Positions 1-12,034 of a stretch of 64,000 bases of DNA are shown in pieces. Position 1 is the stretch's first letter. Every line of letters begins with the position of its first letter. The translations under genes were made by a program, and so were the position numbers. The DNA comes from Carex sylvatica (Eukaryota > Streptophyta > Magnoliopsida > Poales > Cyperaceae). The notes beneath the pieces are model-generated. The model was not told where the DNA came from, ran no database searches, and saw only the letters and a program-made list of their open reading frames with translations. Where the stretch lies: assembly GCA_964058845.1 (NCBI GenBank), contig CAXKVR010000187.1, positions 1-64,000 of the forward strand. Direction: 5' to 3'.

Positions 1-2907
1 ATGAGCTAAGAAGACATATATGTGTTAGCATTCATTTGCTCCCTAGCCAGTTCGATTTGACAATCAAGGCTCGTTTGAACACGGCACCACCTGGCTCAGT
101 AGAAAAATACCAGTTATTTAGCATAGACGAGGAAACGATATGGCACATGATGCTTGAATATGCCACTCCGGTACTGAATTTTAAACTTCTTGATTTAGTG
201 GTTGAGTCAATACCAATTGTTAGTCCGAGCCATTATGACCCATATCCGGGTAGTGTACCTGGAAGTAGCAGAGACACAACGGTGTCTGATTCACCCATAT
301 ATTGTGATAACCCACCTGAAATACCGATAGTGGATGATTTGGTAACTCGTTTTGATGAGCTAAATAATAATACTAGCTCAGACACAAACTCTAGCTCAGA
401 CACAAACTCTAGCTCAGACACAAACTCTGACCTTGGTGGCTCAGCTGTCGGGGAAGATGATATGGCTGAAATGGAGGATCAAATTAGAATACAAGATGTA
501 ATGAAGGAGTGGGTAAATTCTATTCCCTTTATTAATCGAGGATTGCAGCATCCTTTTCCGGCATTTAATGATGATGTGCCGATACCGTACAAGGATGAAA
601 CATTTTTTGGTTATCCACCCAGAATTGATGGTCAATTTTCAGTGGGACAGATGTTTGAATCCAAAGCAGATCTTAAATCCCAGTTGGGTGCATTTGCCCT
701 AGATAATAACTTAGAATTGCAACAAAAATATACGAATCGTACTGGTTATGTAGTTGTATGTAGAGCAGAGGGGTGTCCATGGAGGTTATACGCAAAAACC
801 ACTGAAACAGGAAATTGGACAATTGCAACAAACCCAAATGAGCACAATTGTTACAGTATTGCTTGTAAAGTAGACAGTCGTCAGCTGACTGCCAGGATGA
901 TTGCAGATATTATCAAACCTGGTCTAAAGGAGAACCTGGAGATGTCAATTAAAGCATGTCGGTTTGTAGTTAGAAATTAATACAAAATGGTTCAGCCTTC
1001 ATACAACAAGATTTGGAGAGGGAGGGAATTGGCTATTGCTGATTTATTTGGTTCTTGGGAAAAAGCCTACGAACTGCTACATTCTCTGCTCGGTGCAATC
1101 CAGATGTCTACCCCAGGCACAAAATACGTAATTGAGCACGAACCATCTACAAAAATGGGTATCCGTATTTTCACCCGTGTGGCATGGGCTTTCGGTCCAT
1201 GCATTGAATCCTGGCCATATCTCCGACCAGTAATAAGTGTAGATGCTGGACACCTATCCGGCAGGTATAAAGGAAAATTATTCATGGCATGCGCTTATGA
1301 TGCAGAACAACAATTATTGCCAATTGCGTTTGGGATTGCGGATGAGGAGAGTTCATCCAATTGGGGCTGGTTTATGCAATTTGTACGTGAAAATGTTGTC
1401 GGTCCTGGTCGGATATGTGTTATATCAGACCAGCATGCTGCAATTCGTTCAGTGTTTGATAGACCTGATTTAGGGTGGTGTGAGGAAAGGGGTGAAGCAG
1501 TTCATCGATTATGTTCTCAACATATTGCGTCAAATGTTTACAAGTTGTGCAAGGACCAAATTATCAAAAAAATATTCAAGAAATTTGTGTGTAAGATGAA
1601 ACCTTGGAGGTTTTATGAGGGTATGGATTTGATAAAAGGCAGAAGTATTACTACTCATCAGTATGTCATGTGGTGTGGTAAACGGTTGCAAAATCTCGAA
1701 GAAGAGCCTTTGCAACTCCATAAATGGGCACAATGTCATGATGGAGGCCTGAATAGGTGGGGTATAATGACTACAAACGAATCAGAATCCTTGAACAACG
1801 TATTTCGAGTGGCTCGCCAGCTGCCTGTAACAGCAATAGTTGAGCGCACATTTTACAAAATTGTGGATTGGTATGTGAAAAGAGGTCAGGTCGCTCAACA
1901 GCGGGTTCAAAGAGGAATGGGATTTTCAAAAAATATATTATCAGTTTTACAATATCGGACTTCAAAAGGATTAAAGCATCAGGTGATACCAATGGGGCCC
2001 AATGTTTTTGAGGTCGTAGTTCATGATGGAGTCGTCAGAACGGTATGTCAGCTGTTTACTTAAATTATCATTTTAAATTTATAAACTGTAACATTTAATT
2101 ATTTTAATTTATTGAATGTAGGGAGTGAAAGGAGATATGAAGTACGAAGTTAGATTTTCATTTGGAGAGGGGGGAATGCCTATTTGTGAGTGTCAAAAAC
2201 CGCAATTTACTGGCATTCCTTGCGACCATGTCCTAGCGGTGTGTTGCAAGTTACGTCTAAATTCAACGAACTATGTAAGCCACTATTATAGCGTTCAAAA
2301 TTATGTCAACACATGGAGAGGTAATTTTTCCGGCTTTGGTAACTCCCACAATTGGCCATTTGAAGCTGGAGCACCTACAATCAGGCCGGATCCAAATAAA
2401 ATTAATAAGGGTAGAAGGAAGCACAAGAGAATTCCAAATTCTATGGATGATATGGAAGCTCGAATTAGGCCACGCAGTAATGTACATCGTCCAGAGGGAT
2501 CAAATAGAACAAGAACTACAGGTTGGAAATTACATAGTGAATAAATGAATATTTTAATTATTTGACACACGTAATCATTTTTTTGTCATTATTTGAAAGG
2601 AGCAACTGGTGGAAGACGAAAAAGCGTATCTGGTCCACGTCCAGAGGCATCCCCTATGTATGCAGAGGCAACTGCTACACAAGGTTCACGAAGAAGCGTA
2701 TCCGGTAGCCGTCCATTCGGTAGCCAAGCAGAGGCATCCGGTAGCCGTCCATCTGGTAGCCAAGCAGAGCCATCCGGTAGCCATCCATCTCGTAGCCAAG
2801 CAGAGCCATCCGGTAGCCATCCATCTCGTAGCCAAGCAGAGCCATCCAGTAGCCGGCATATAGCTAGTCGTCTTAGTAGAATATTCAGACGTGGTAAAAA
2901 ACACTGA
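1..2907 (+). pseudogene. MuDR/MURA-type Mutator transposase, 5' end off window, broken by a stop
   Basis: The frame is open from the left edge, so the 5' end lies outside the window. In order: a PB1-like N-terminal region, an acidic linker with SSDTN repeats (about 360-440), the plant MuDR DNA-binding domain (about 640-870, with a CRAEGCPW zinc-ligand motif), and the MULE transposase domain after 987. Catalytic-type motifs are SVDAGHL, ISDQHAA, CSQH and NESESLN. After an intron (2043-2121, GTATGT...TGTAG, phase 0) comes a SWIM zinc finger (CECQ...PCDHVLAVC). A probable second intron (2537-2599) leads to a basic, Ser-rich C-terminus. An in-frame TAA at 978-980 separates the DNA-binding and catalytic domains, and the frame resumes at once. 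The intervening 36 bp is too short for an intron. I infer an inactivated transposase that would act in the nucleus on its own terminal repeats. Confidence 0.87.
2690..2860 (+). repeat. 36-bp coding minisatellite in the MURA C-terminus
   Basis: About four to five copies of a 36-bp unit encode GS(R/H)PS(G/R)SQAEPS-like repeats. The period is a multiple of three, so copy-number changes keep the frame. The repeat makes a low-complexity Ser/Pro tail on the transposase. Confidence 0.8.
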
Positions 2908-2915
2908 ACAATTAT

Positions 2916-3313
2916 GAATTTTTATAGCTGTTATGACCTTTTCCCATTAATTATTAAAACTGTACTTATCTGTAATATTTTTGTATAGAGAAGTTTTGTT
3001 CTATGGAAACTAAACTTCCATACCTTTAATTTGATATAAAGAATACAAAAATCCATGTAGCCGTTTTCTCTAAATCGAACTTTTAATCTGGTCAAAAACT
3101 GTGACTGCTTACTGGAATTTTTATAGCTGTTATGACCTTTTCCCATTAATCATTAAAACTGTACTTATCTGTAATATTTTTGTATAGAGAAGTTTTGTTC
3201 TATGGAAACTAGACTTCCATACCTTTAATTTGATATAAAGAATACAAAAATTCATGTAGCCGTTTTCTCTAAATCAAACTTTTAATCTGGTCAAAAACTG
3301 GGACTGCTCACTG
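2916..3313. repeat. 199-bp direct tandem duplication
   Basis: The segment beginning GAATTTTTATAGCTGTTATG at 2916 is repeated almost identically from 3115, a period of 199 bp. Fragments carrying TGTAGCCGTTT continue to about 3410. It lies in the AT-rich space between the converging 3' ends of the transposase and the PMD gene. Confidence 0.85.
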
Positions 3314-4474
3314 GAATTTTTGCTTGTAGCCGTTTTTCAAGTTTGTAGCCGTTTCTCTAAATTGAACTTTTAATCTGGACAAAAATTCATGTAGCCGTTT
3401 TTCAATTTATTTATACAAGCTAAATATCAAAACAAGCTAAATAAGTTAAACATAAACTACATAAACTAAACAAGCTAAATAACAAAATATATATACACTA
3501 AACAAGCTAAACAACTACACTAAGTCTTCATCTTCATCTACATATTCTCTGTCCCTAGCACGTCTGAATTTGGAGTCACTATATCTGTTGGGTTGTTTTT
3601 TTTTTCGTCGAGCAGGATTTGCCATTGATGGACCGGCACCACCATCTCGTAGGGAACCACTTTCTCCTAGGGTTTGCCCTTCTATCCTAATGAACCCCAT
3701 CGACTGAAAAATATCAGATATATCATCATACATGGCAGTTTGAGGAACTTCGACCCGTGGTTCTCTCGGAAATTGATCTGGAAAATCAGTGCTGATATCG
3801 ATATTTCTTATATCAACTGGAAGTTCTGCCTGCTTGAGCATGGCTGTGAACAGTGAAATATGCCCAAGATCGGATAGGATATCACGGCTAGTTTCAAGTA
3901 TCATAAGTCCAAAAGCCTTCTGACCAGGCGTCTTTACCATACTGATTCCTTTTGCGGTCTGCTTCAACTGGCGGAATCTCTATAAGAAAATGATATATTT
4001 AAAAGATAATTTGTGTGATACAATAAAATAAAATAATATATAAAAAAGAAAAATTAAAGTACTTACCAAACGAGCTTGAATCATGCCATCTGGGACATAC
4101 CCAACATCTGCTACGTGTTCTCCCTGTTCGGGTACTGCCTGGCTCAGAATTTCTTCATTGTCTTGGTTTGGATACACACTTAACATGCCATGATGGAAGA
4201 ACCATTTCATGTACTCATTATACCTTGGGTAAACGTGAAAATTAATAAATATTTCATAGCATTGTTAAATATAAATATTATATTTTATATTTTAAATTAA
4301 ATCGTACCTATCTGAAACATAAGGATAAAGATATCCATGTTCAGAACGCTGTGCAAAATCTCGGGGAGGTGTCACGATAAATTCATGAAAATGCTCGCTC
4401 CAGTCCACAGAGGATCCGTCATCAAACAACCCTCGACCTCGTGTCCATTTGCGAATATTCTCAAGATAGCTGAA

Positions 4475-6456
4475 TGTTAGTTTGTAATAATCTAGAAGTC
4501 AATAATACGATAAATTATCATAAAGCTTTGTTCATGAATTGAGTGATTAAATAAACTGTCATTTTGTTGCCTTGAATATTATTACATTTATGAATCATTC
4601 CTTTATCTGACTAGAGTCAATAACTGGAATTGTGAAACTTCATAATATAGATGTTATATATTCTTAAAAAGTCACTAACTGAGGTAATTAGCAGGAACAC
4701 TAATTAACCGTTACAAGGTTAGTATGTGGATTAAAAGATGGTCAAGTTTTACAGACCACTGACAAAAGATGTCATTTTAATCACATAGATACATGTTCTA
4801 GGAACATGGTATTTGACAGACCCCGAATGAAATATTAAATAGAATTGTGTATGTGTCATTAATGTTTTCATTCAGTGTTAAGTTCTAAAGTATGAGGTAT
4901 TCATCTTTCCTACTAAGAGATGTGTATGTGTGATTGTTATCTAACGCTGTCGGTAAAACGCAGTTATAACGGTAGCTTTTCGGTACACATAGCTTAGCTG
5001 AGGTAGTGATGGTTTACCAAAAGTACTATTGTCCCTCGTATCTCTATACGAGCTATAGCATCACTGGGCCCCTTGATAGAGTAAGATTATCTGCTAGCGG
5101 TATAATTACAAGAGTAATTATATTTGATAATCTGCTCAAGATCAAGAAAATATTAAGTTTGCAAGGATGACACACACCTACCTTGAAACTGATCTGATAG
5201 CTATGAGACGAAAGAACTGACACGAGTAAAATAGTTTACTGGATCGTGATATTGTACAGTACAGCATCATCTGTGTAATTGGATGGTCATGATGCGTTAT
5301 GCCAGATGCCTCTCATGATTATAGAAGTTAAAACAGTTTTAATTCTATTTACCAACATAACACAGATCCTATTGGGTCACACCGTATAGGAGTTAATCGG
5401 AGAATCTTATTGATTAATTATAAATTGATTATAATTAATATTAAGATGGTTATAATTAATTATACGTGTTATAATTAAATTATAAATGTCATATAAGATG
5501 ACAAGCAAAAACAACGGTTAATTTATAAACGTGCACGACACGTTGTATAAAAATTACCGAAACAACAACCGCAAGAAATATAACTGTTCAGAACAATTAT
5601 ATATATGACATATGGATATTAATTGAATTTTGTCTTTTAAATTCATCATTATCCATACATGTCATCAACATTATCCATAAGGGCATTTTGGTCTTTTTAC
5701 ACATGACATGTCATCATCCTTATCCATTCAATGGCATTTCCGTAAATGGCATTTTGGTAAATGGCATTTTCGTAATTTCCAAACCTCCTCAAATGCCTAT
5801 AAATAGAGGGGTGAGGGTAAAAGAAATTTTTGCTAATTCACATCGTATCAGATTGTCAGATCGATTCGAGTTTCTATTTTCTCTCTTTCTCGGTTACGGT
5901 TGTTTGTGGGATTCGGGATTCGGAAATAATAGATTTGCGAAAGTCGTGGTATTTCTGTTTTTGCTTATTAGTGAATCAGAATAACTGCGGGTCGTGAATA
6001 GTGTTATTTCATCCTTTTCTCGGTGAATAGTGTTTTTGCAGAAAACCGCGGTTTACGGTATTTCTGGCAATAAGAAATAAACCGCTCTCTGGTTGGTCCT
6101 GGTGGATAACCAATAGAGGTATCACACGTGTGATACTCCGAGACGAGTCATTCCCTGGTGTAGCTCTTCTCGCTCGGTCTGCTTTCCAATCAGAATTTGG
6201 AAACAAGGTATATACAAGTTATATTAATCTATTTAACTGGTAAGTAGATTAATGTTTTAGAAATCAATTATGGAGTAGATCTGTAAAAGGATTAAATAGG
6301 GTTCTGATGTCAAAGGAATACGGAAGGTGGACCCCTTGGAATGTTTCCTGACATACCCCGTTTAATCCTTGGATTAAGATTAGAAGTAAAAATTTTGTTT
6401 TACGTTCTTTCCGCACTTAATCAAATCAATGGGTTTGAACTGTCAAAACCCCAACA
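4475..6456. mobile_element. Solo LTR (1,982 bp) inserted in the PMD exon, TSD CTGAA
   Basis: The element starts TGTTAG (4475) and ends CCAACA (6456). It is flanked by a perfect 5-bp duplication CTGAA (4470-4474 and 6457-6461). Removing it plus one CTGAA rejoins the PMD reading frame in phase (…APPAF to SYLENIRKW on the minus strand), which fixes the boundaries independently. Internally it has a TATAAATAG box near 5809 and no coding domain, as expected for an LTR left by unequal recombination. The superfamily (Copia or Gypsy) cannot be decided from the LTR alone. Confidence 0.9.
5805..5820 (+). promoter_or_regulatory. Probable LTR TATA box
   Basis: CTATAAATAGAGGGG lies about two thirds into the solo LTR and is followed by a short pyrimidine-containing leader. 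This is the position expected for the U3/R promoter. It reads along the plus strand, antisense to the interrupted PMD gene. Confidence 0.5.
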
Positions 6457-7905
6457 CTGAAGGCTGGCGGAGCTAGCGGAGGAACTGGTTGAAATAATCC
6501 AAACTGCCGAAAAACCCTCTCGGGAAGGTGATACTCTACCTCCCAGAAATGGATGCACCACACGCGGCATGAAAAGAACCGCTGATCTCTTATCCCGTGC
6601 CAATGCATTATGTTTTGGTAATCTCTGTACGGCGTCCAATTGACAACATTGGCCTTCAAACGCTCAAATTGACACCGAGATTGCGACGTGCCTAAGTTGT
6701 AAACACATGACAATTATAAGTGTGCATTCAACACAAACTTATATGAAAAAAATAAAATATTTATTATTAAAATGTACCTTTCCTAGGGTTACCCTCCCAT
6801 AGATGCGGAATGATCCATTTTGCTCCATATGCTCATCTCTCATCCATTGGTTCGCCGTCAAATGGTATATCATGTGGTCTGGGCCGACCGATAGGAAACC
6901 GAGTCCAAGACCACATCTGAAGCAGTAGTAATGGACCATTAATTGAACTTGCTTTATATTTGCATGCCCGTGACAGCTCGCGATATAGGCATGCTAGTAC
7001 AGCACCTCCCCAGTTATAATGGTTTTCACCTCGAGGTCCCAAATCCTCCAGAAATTGTAAATACATTAACCGAACGGAGCTTGAATTCGCATCGGGAAAC
7101 ATTATAGTCCCAAACAACTCCATTGCATATGCTCGTGTGTGCTGATTGATTATCTGCTGGTCACTGACTCCATCCAATTTCGTATTTGCAAAATTTGTTC
7201 TCAACCATACAAGACGCATATAGTTTTGTAAGATTGATATTTTTTCATTGGGTTGACCCGAATTCTCCACCTTTTTATAATAAAAATCATTCTCATCTCA
7301 TTCATAACCATCATACACTTCATGTCCTAGACAATCTAGGATCAATTGTGACCAATTATCATCGGTACATCCAGAGATAGTCTTCCCTGTAAACATAGAT
7401 GTTAAATAAAATTATACTACTATAAAATTTTAATTAATAACAACAGTATAAATTAGCAGCAAAAAATATTTTACCGGTAATAGATAATCCCCATAAACAG
7501 CAAACATCTTCCAATGTCACCGTGCACTCTCCCACCGGAAGATGAAAACTATTTGTCTCGGGCCTCCACCTCTCGACGAGAGCAGTGATCAACCCTTTGT
7601 CAATTTGACAACGATGGACTTCGACCATCTGGTATAATCCTAAGTTCTTCAAACCTTCTTTCATACTTTTGTGGTAATTAATGTGCATTTGGCAAGCTCC
7701 AGGACGCAACCAATGATTAGGCTGGAACGATAATTGTCATGCAAAAAAAAATTAACCAAAAATTAAATTTGAATTCAGGAATTTTATAAGTAAATTTAAA
7801 TTCAAACCGATATTAAACAAATACCGTTACAGTCGCCGCATATGATTGATGTTGTGTATGAGGCAACTGCAATAAAGGTTCTTCACCTTGCATTTGACCT
7901 TCCAT

Positions 7906-9675
7906 TTTTCACTACAATATAAATAAATACATACAAAAAAAATTAACATGCATGACATGCAAATCCAATCAAATATTAATAATCATTCTACACTAAAAAA
8001 AAAAAAATTAACAATTACTACATGCATCTACACTAAAAGCATTTGATTATCCACTAATGGATGCCCCATCAACTGGGTGGTGTTATGTGCAATTAATTAA
8101 TTGATTCCTACTTTATTGTGTGGCCTCTTTCACTATTTATTGCCATTGGGCTACTTCAACTACAGGTTGACACTTAATTACTGCCGAATAAGCAATCCCC
8201 TGTTCTCATAGTTACACTTTATAATAGTTATAACTATATACAGTACCAAATTTTGAGATAATTAATGAGATTGGCACATTAGTTCATCTACTAGTGCACC
8301 TACATTTTGTAATTTATTTTATGTAACTGGATTCATAATTGATGCAACTCATATCATCTCTTGCATATACAGTTTTTTTTTCTCACATCTTTCTTGCATC
8401 AGTATACAAATTATATGCTACATGTTATAATTTTGAATACCAGCGTTAAATGGCCTTCGAAAAAAAAAATTATTAGAATTTGGGACATCACTTTCACTTG
8501 AATAGTTAAAGTTGTTATTATATACCTAGCAATCAAGGAACTAGTTAAAGTGCTGGTAGAGTGGTAAACTTTTCCTATTTGGTTTAACAACTTTTCTATA
8601 TTAGAATTCTCTACGGAATGAAATATCATTTGCAGCATAAGTGGTTGTCAATCTCAAATCCACTATATAAATTCTTTTGCATTAAAACATCATTAGCCAG
8701 CCAGCTAAATCCCATTCATTTTGAAGTGTGTAAAGCTTTTATGCAATGATTGATTAATAAGTTAAAAGAATTTTATCATTTTATATAAACTAAAGTACCA
8801 TGAATTTCTTTATTGAATTTAGTATAAGTATAAATACGAAAGTTGTAGAAATTTTTGTTTGTTTATATTACATGCAAATAAACCTTGCATCTATATAATT
8901 ATGAAATAAATTATCCCAAAAATACTACATGCATCATTTATACTAAAAAAACTACATGCACATAAACCATGCATCTACATAAACCATGCAAATAAAAAAA
9001 ATCATTCATCAATTACTACATGCATCTACATTAAAAAAAACTACATGCAAATAAACCTTGCATCTATATAATTATAAAATAAATACTCCAAAAAATACTA
9101 CATGCATCATCTACACTAAAAAAAACTACATGCACATACACCATGCAAATAAAAAAATTATTCAACAATTACTACATGTATAGACACTAAAAAAAACTAC
9201 ATGCAAATAAATTACTACATAAATTATTTTTTATACTACAATTTCAACATAAACTATTTATACTACTAAAACAATACACACAAACTATTTTTACTACAAA
9301 AAGAAAAAATTACACATACATTATTTATTTATACTACAATTACAAAATAAACTATTTATTTATACTACAATTACAACATAAATCATTTATTCTAATCATT
9401 TATTCATAATTACGTATTATTTAACAAAAATAAAAGAATTAAATACATACCTAACGAAATTGGTAGATCTGAAGCTCTTATTGTTCTTCTTTTAAAAATA
9501 AACAAACTTATGTGATTATAATAAAAATCACACTGATAGTTAAAAAAAAAAATTAGATGGAGGAAGAAAGAAAGAAGGACGCAGGGAGAAAGAAGAAGCA
9601 GAGAGAAAAGAAGAAAGGAGAAGAATGATGGAGAAGAAACTCACTCACGGGTTTGCATTAAAAAACCAAAACACT
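7906..9675. other. AT-rich 5' flank of the PMD gene, no gene seen
   Basis: Upstream of the PMD start there is no credible coding region. From about 8925 to 9215 the motif ACTACATGCA with (A)AATAAACC spacers recurs many times as degenerate repeats. A purine-rich block at 9555-9645 (pyrimidine-rich on the minus strand) could be the PMD 5'UTR. The right terminal inverted repeat of the MURA+PMD unit should lie here, but its partner is outside the window and I could not identify it. Confidence 0.5.
8925..9215. repeat. Degenerate ACTACATGCA/AAATAAACC repeat block
   Basis: ACTACATGCA or a close variant recurs about every 30-70 bp, joined by CACTAAAAAAA and CATGCAAATAAA. The copies are irregular, which suggests decayed tandem duplication rather than a fresh satellite. 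Confidence 0.6.
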
Positions 9676-9744
9676 GTTGTGTTGTACTAGAAAACAAAAA
9701 ATTTGACATTAAAAAATATTTTCTCCGATTCTAGCGGCTTCGTA

Positions 9745-9748
<4 letters not shown>

Positions 9749-9788
<40 letters not shown>
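9749..9788. repeat. (TA)n microsatellite
   Basis: About 19-20 uninterrupted TA dinucleotides. It is inside the probable solo LTR and immediately precedes the GACGGTCCGG palindromes. Confidence 0.95.
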
Positions 9789-9789
<1 letters not shown>

Positions 9790-9792
9790 AGA

Positions 9793-10380
9793 GCGGACGG
9801 ACGGTCCGGTCTGAAAAAAAAAAAGTTTCTCGATCTTCTGTGGCGGTCCGGTCTGAAAAAAAAAAGTTTCTCGATCTTCTGTGGCGGCGGTTTCGCGAAA
9901 AAAAAAAAAAAAAAAAATGGAGACCGGACGGTCCGTCCGATCCGGAGAAAACGAAAATTCGAGACCGGACGGACCGTCTGGTCTTTATGGTTTTTGAAAA
10001 AAAAAAAGCAATCATATTGATTCGCTAATTTTCCATTTATTAATTATGGTTTGTGAAAAAAATTCCAACTTTTGACTCGTAACTCCGTTTTGGACATATG
10101 ACCACTTTTCGGAAAGCCAACGAGAAGATCTACAACCTGAGAAAATAAAAAATGAAATTTGGGATCCAGTGCGGATGAGCCCAGCCGCACTCAACACTTA
10201 GTCGATTTCAGCAACTTCAGAAAAGCACAGAACCCACCCGCAGTGCGGGTCATCCATCCGCAGTGCCACCCGCACCCAGAGAAATTTGCAGAAGTTCAGG
10301 AAGTTAAATAAGGAAACTTAAACCCAGTGCGGGTGAGGCCACACGCAGTGCGGATGCACTCCATCCGCAGTCAGTCAAAA
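9793..10380. repeat. GC-rich palindromic motifs in the LTR: GACCGGACGGTCC and CGCAGTGCGG
   Basis: Two motif families stand out from AT-rich surroundings. GGACGGTCCGGTCTG-like units, direct and inverted, occur at 9793-9990 separated by poly-A runs. CCGCAGTGCGG-like units occur at 10170-10370 (for example CCCGCAGTGCGGG near 10238). They lie upstream of the TATA box near 10535, so they may be U3 enhancer-type sites. That role is inference. Confidence 0.6.
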
Positions 10381-11506
10381 ATAGCACGGTTTCTATATTT
10401 AGCGCACCAGGAACGCGTTTTAAGAGCCAAAATTACACATACTTGTCTGGCAAGCAATGTAAATAGAGCACCCACTACTCCACTAACCCCACTCACATCA
10501 TAACTATGCATCTTCATTGAGCATAGCCTTGGGTTATAAAAGGAGGGGTTAATTCACATCAACACACCGCCATCTTCAATCTCATTCTCTCTCTTTACAC
10601 ACACACACTTAGCGATAAATTCTAGAGTAAGGAAAGCTTTCAAGCAAGGAGAAGAAGGATTTTCTGAGCAAGATTCGGCAAGATAGAGGCTTTTGATTTG
10701 TTAAAGGGTGTAATCATTTCTTTTATTTCATTTCTTCTTACTTTGCCAATTTTTGTAATGGATCTCTCCAAGAGGGAGTAGTTCTCTCTCTAGGGGTTTA
10801 GGTCATCATGCATGAACTTGTTTAATTCTATTTTATTTGGTTATTTGCTTTTATTATGATTGTTTTATGGGATTTGATTGTTAATTTCTGTGATTTAATA
10901 GTTTGTGTTAATTACATAATTAGTACTTGAATTGTAGTATCCCGTTTTAGTTTCAAAAGAACTAAAATTGACTGTGATCAATAGGATAGTACCAAATTAT
11001 GAATGCAAAATATCCTAGGTTTTGATTAAGATTCTAACCAATTTAATCTAAGCCGGAACTACAGAAATTAAGATTAGGGACTTGGTGAAGGACCTAACTG
11101 TGAAGTCAAACCCTAATTAGGACATCTCAAATCAAATCGGATATTGGTATCATGAACTTAATTGAGAAGTACCAATACTCGAGGAGAGGAGAGACTAACA
11201 AGAGCTTATGGTCTAGGTAGCTAGGGTGACGAACCTAATCGAGAAGTCCGAATTACCTAGGCACGTTATTAATTTACGAAAGTGACCCTTAATAATATAT
11301 TAGGTTAGAAACCTCGTCAAATCATACATGAATTCAAGCAAATACCGAATAGATAGAATTAGCAAGGGATTGTAGACCAAAGACCCCTAGATCTCCTCAA
11401 CTTGAAAGCAAACCAATATTTCTTTCTTTCATTTTATTTACTTTAATTGTTTAAAACTCTTCTATTTCGGGTATTGAACCCAAAAATTAGGAATTGTTAG
11501 AACAAA

Positions 11507-11523
11507 CCCCCCCCCCCCCCCCC
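11507..11523. repeat. Poly-C run (17 C)
   Basis: Seventeen consecutive C residues lie in an otherwise AT-rich segment near the 3' end of the probable LTR. Length may be imprecise in assembly. Confidence 0.9.
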
Positions 11524-11711
11524 ATTTACTTTATTGTACTTTACTTTCTTTATTTTCTGAAATCTATTATTTATAGTATTAGCATAGTATTTACCATACT
11601 CCTTGTGGTTCGATACCCGATAATATACTACACGATATGATTTTATACTTGCAATCCGAACCTAAAGTGTATTTGAGGATAAAGCTTTTTACCATACCCT
11701 TTGGACGTAAC

Positions 11712-11917
11712 AGTTGTTGATAATTCAAATCTAGCATTTGGTCCCTTCTTTGATAATTTGGTGGATATTTTTGTGGATAATTAGGTGGATAATTAGGTGG
11801 ATAATTAGGTGGTGCAATTTGGGAGGAACTTTGTGGATAATTTGATATTGGCGGGCCAAAAATATCGGCCGACAGTCTCGCGATGTCATCTTGCACGGAA
11901 TCACGATGAGATGACAT
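11712..11917 (-). pseudogene. Truncated ORF start with NYPP repeats, family unknown
   Basis: On the minus strand the ORF opens MSSHRDSVQDDIARLSADIF and continues into a Pro/Tyr/Asn-rich stretch with four NYPP-like repeats. It runs into the putative solo LTR at 11711 and has no recognisable continuation on the far side. Such low-complexity N-termini are common in plant hAT and Harbinger transposases. The hAT-like end at about 15452 points in the same direction, so it may be the first coding exon of that element, with the tandem arrays in its leader or intron. This is inference; no domain is visible. Confidence 0.35.
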
Positions 11918-12034
11918 TTATTAAACCTATTCAAAATAATAAATGTAAATTACTTGACATATTAAAAAAATATATATAACCTATTTATTTCACCTATTCA
12001 AAATAATTCTAACATACATTGAAAAATAAAAAAC

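Larger units (their letters stand above)
3515..7905 (-). pseudogene. Plant mobile domain (PMD/MAIN-like) gene, two in-frame stops, split by an LTR
   Basis: Six exons can be traced on the minus strand: 7905-7825 (starts MEGQMQGEEP), 7721-7475 (PNHWLRPGACQ, then VTLEDVCCLWGL), 7386-6778, 6691-4308 (interrupted by the LTR), 4223-4067 and 3979-3515. Junctions are GT-AG and keep phase. Diagnostic PMD features are the LEDV..L.GL motif, WLRTNF, the NWGGAVLACLYRELSRA helix, VNWTPY and YHLPERVFRQFG. The C-terminus is basic then acidic (RRKKKQPNRY...DEDEDLV). TGA at 7298-7300 and TGA at 6833-6835 (the latter where Trp is expected in DERW) break the frame, as does the solo LTR at 4475-6456. PMD proteins occur both as host genes (MAIN family) and inside MULEs. 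The tail-to-tail MURA next to it favours a transposon-borne copy. Confidence 0.87.
9676..11711 (+). mobile_element. Probable Gypsy-type solo LTR (about 2.0 kb), boundaries tentative
   Basis: The candidate runs TGTTGTACTAG...GACGTAACA. It contains TTATAAAAGG at about 10535 with a CT-rich leader, a late CCTTGTGGTTCGATACCCG segment and an AT-rich tail, a layout I associate with large Gypsy (Tat/Ogre/Athila-like) LTRs. Only a 4-bp GTTG flanks both sides in low-complexity sequence, so the ends are uncertain. No primer-binding site follows, so a solo LTR is favoured. It carries a (TA)n run, GC-rich palindromes and a poly-C run, listed separately. Confidence 0.45.

Noticed and set aside
2263..2570. 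Overlapping minus-strand and alternate-frame ORFs under the MURA C-terminus
   Set aside because: They are shadows of the SWIM-finger exon with no domain of their own.
7261..7320. A 48-bp intron removing the TGA at 7298-7300 of the PMD gene
   Set aside because: GT and AG are present, but the length is below that of normal plant introns. A nonsense mutation is simpler.
9703..10028. ORFs across the (TA)n and GGTCCG repeats on both strands
   Set aside because: Translations are simple repeats (YIYIY, KKKK) created by the microsatellite and palindromes.
9676..11711. Confident call of LTR ends with a 5-bp duplication
   Set aside because: Only GTTG matches, in a GTTGTGTTGT context where chance matches are likely. 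Kept as a tentative solo LTR.
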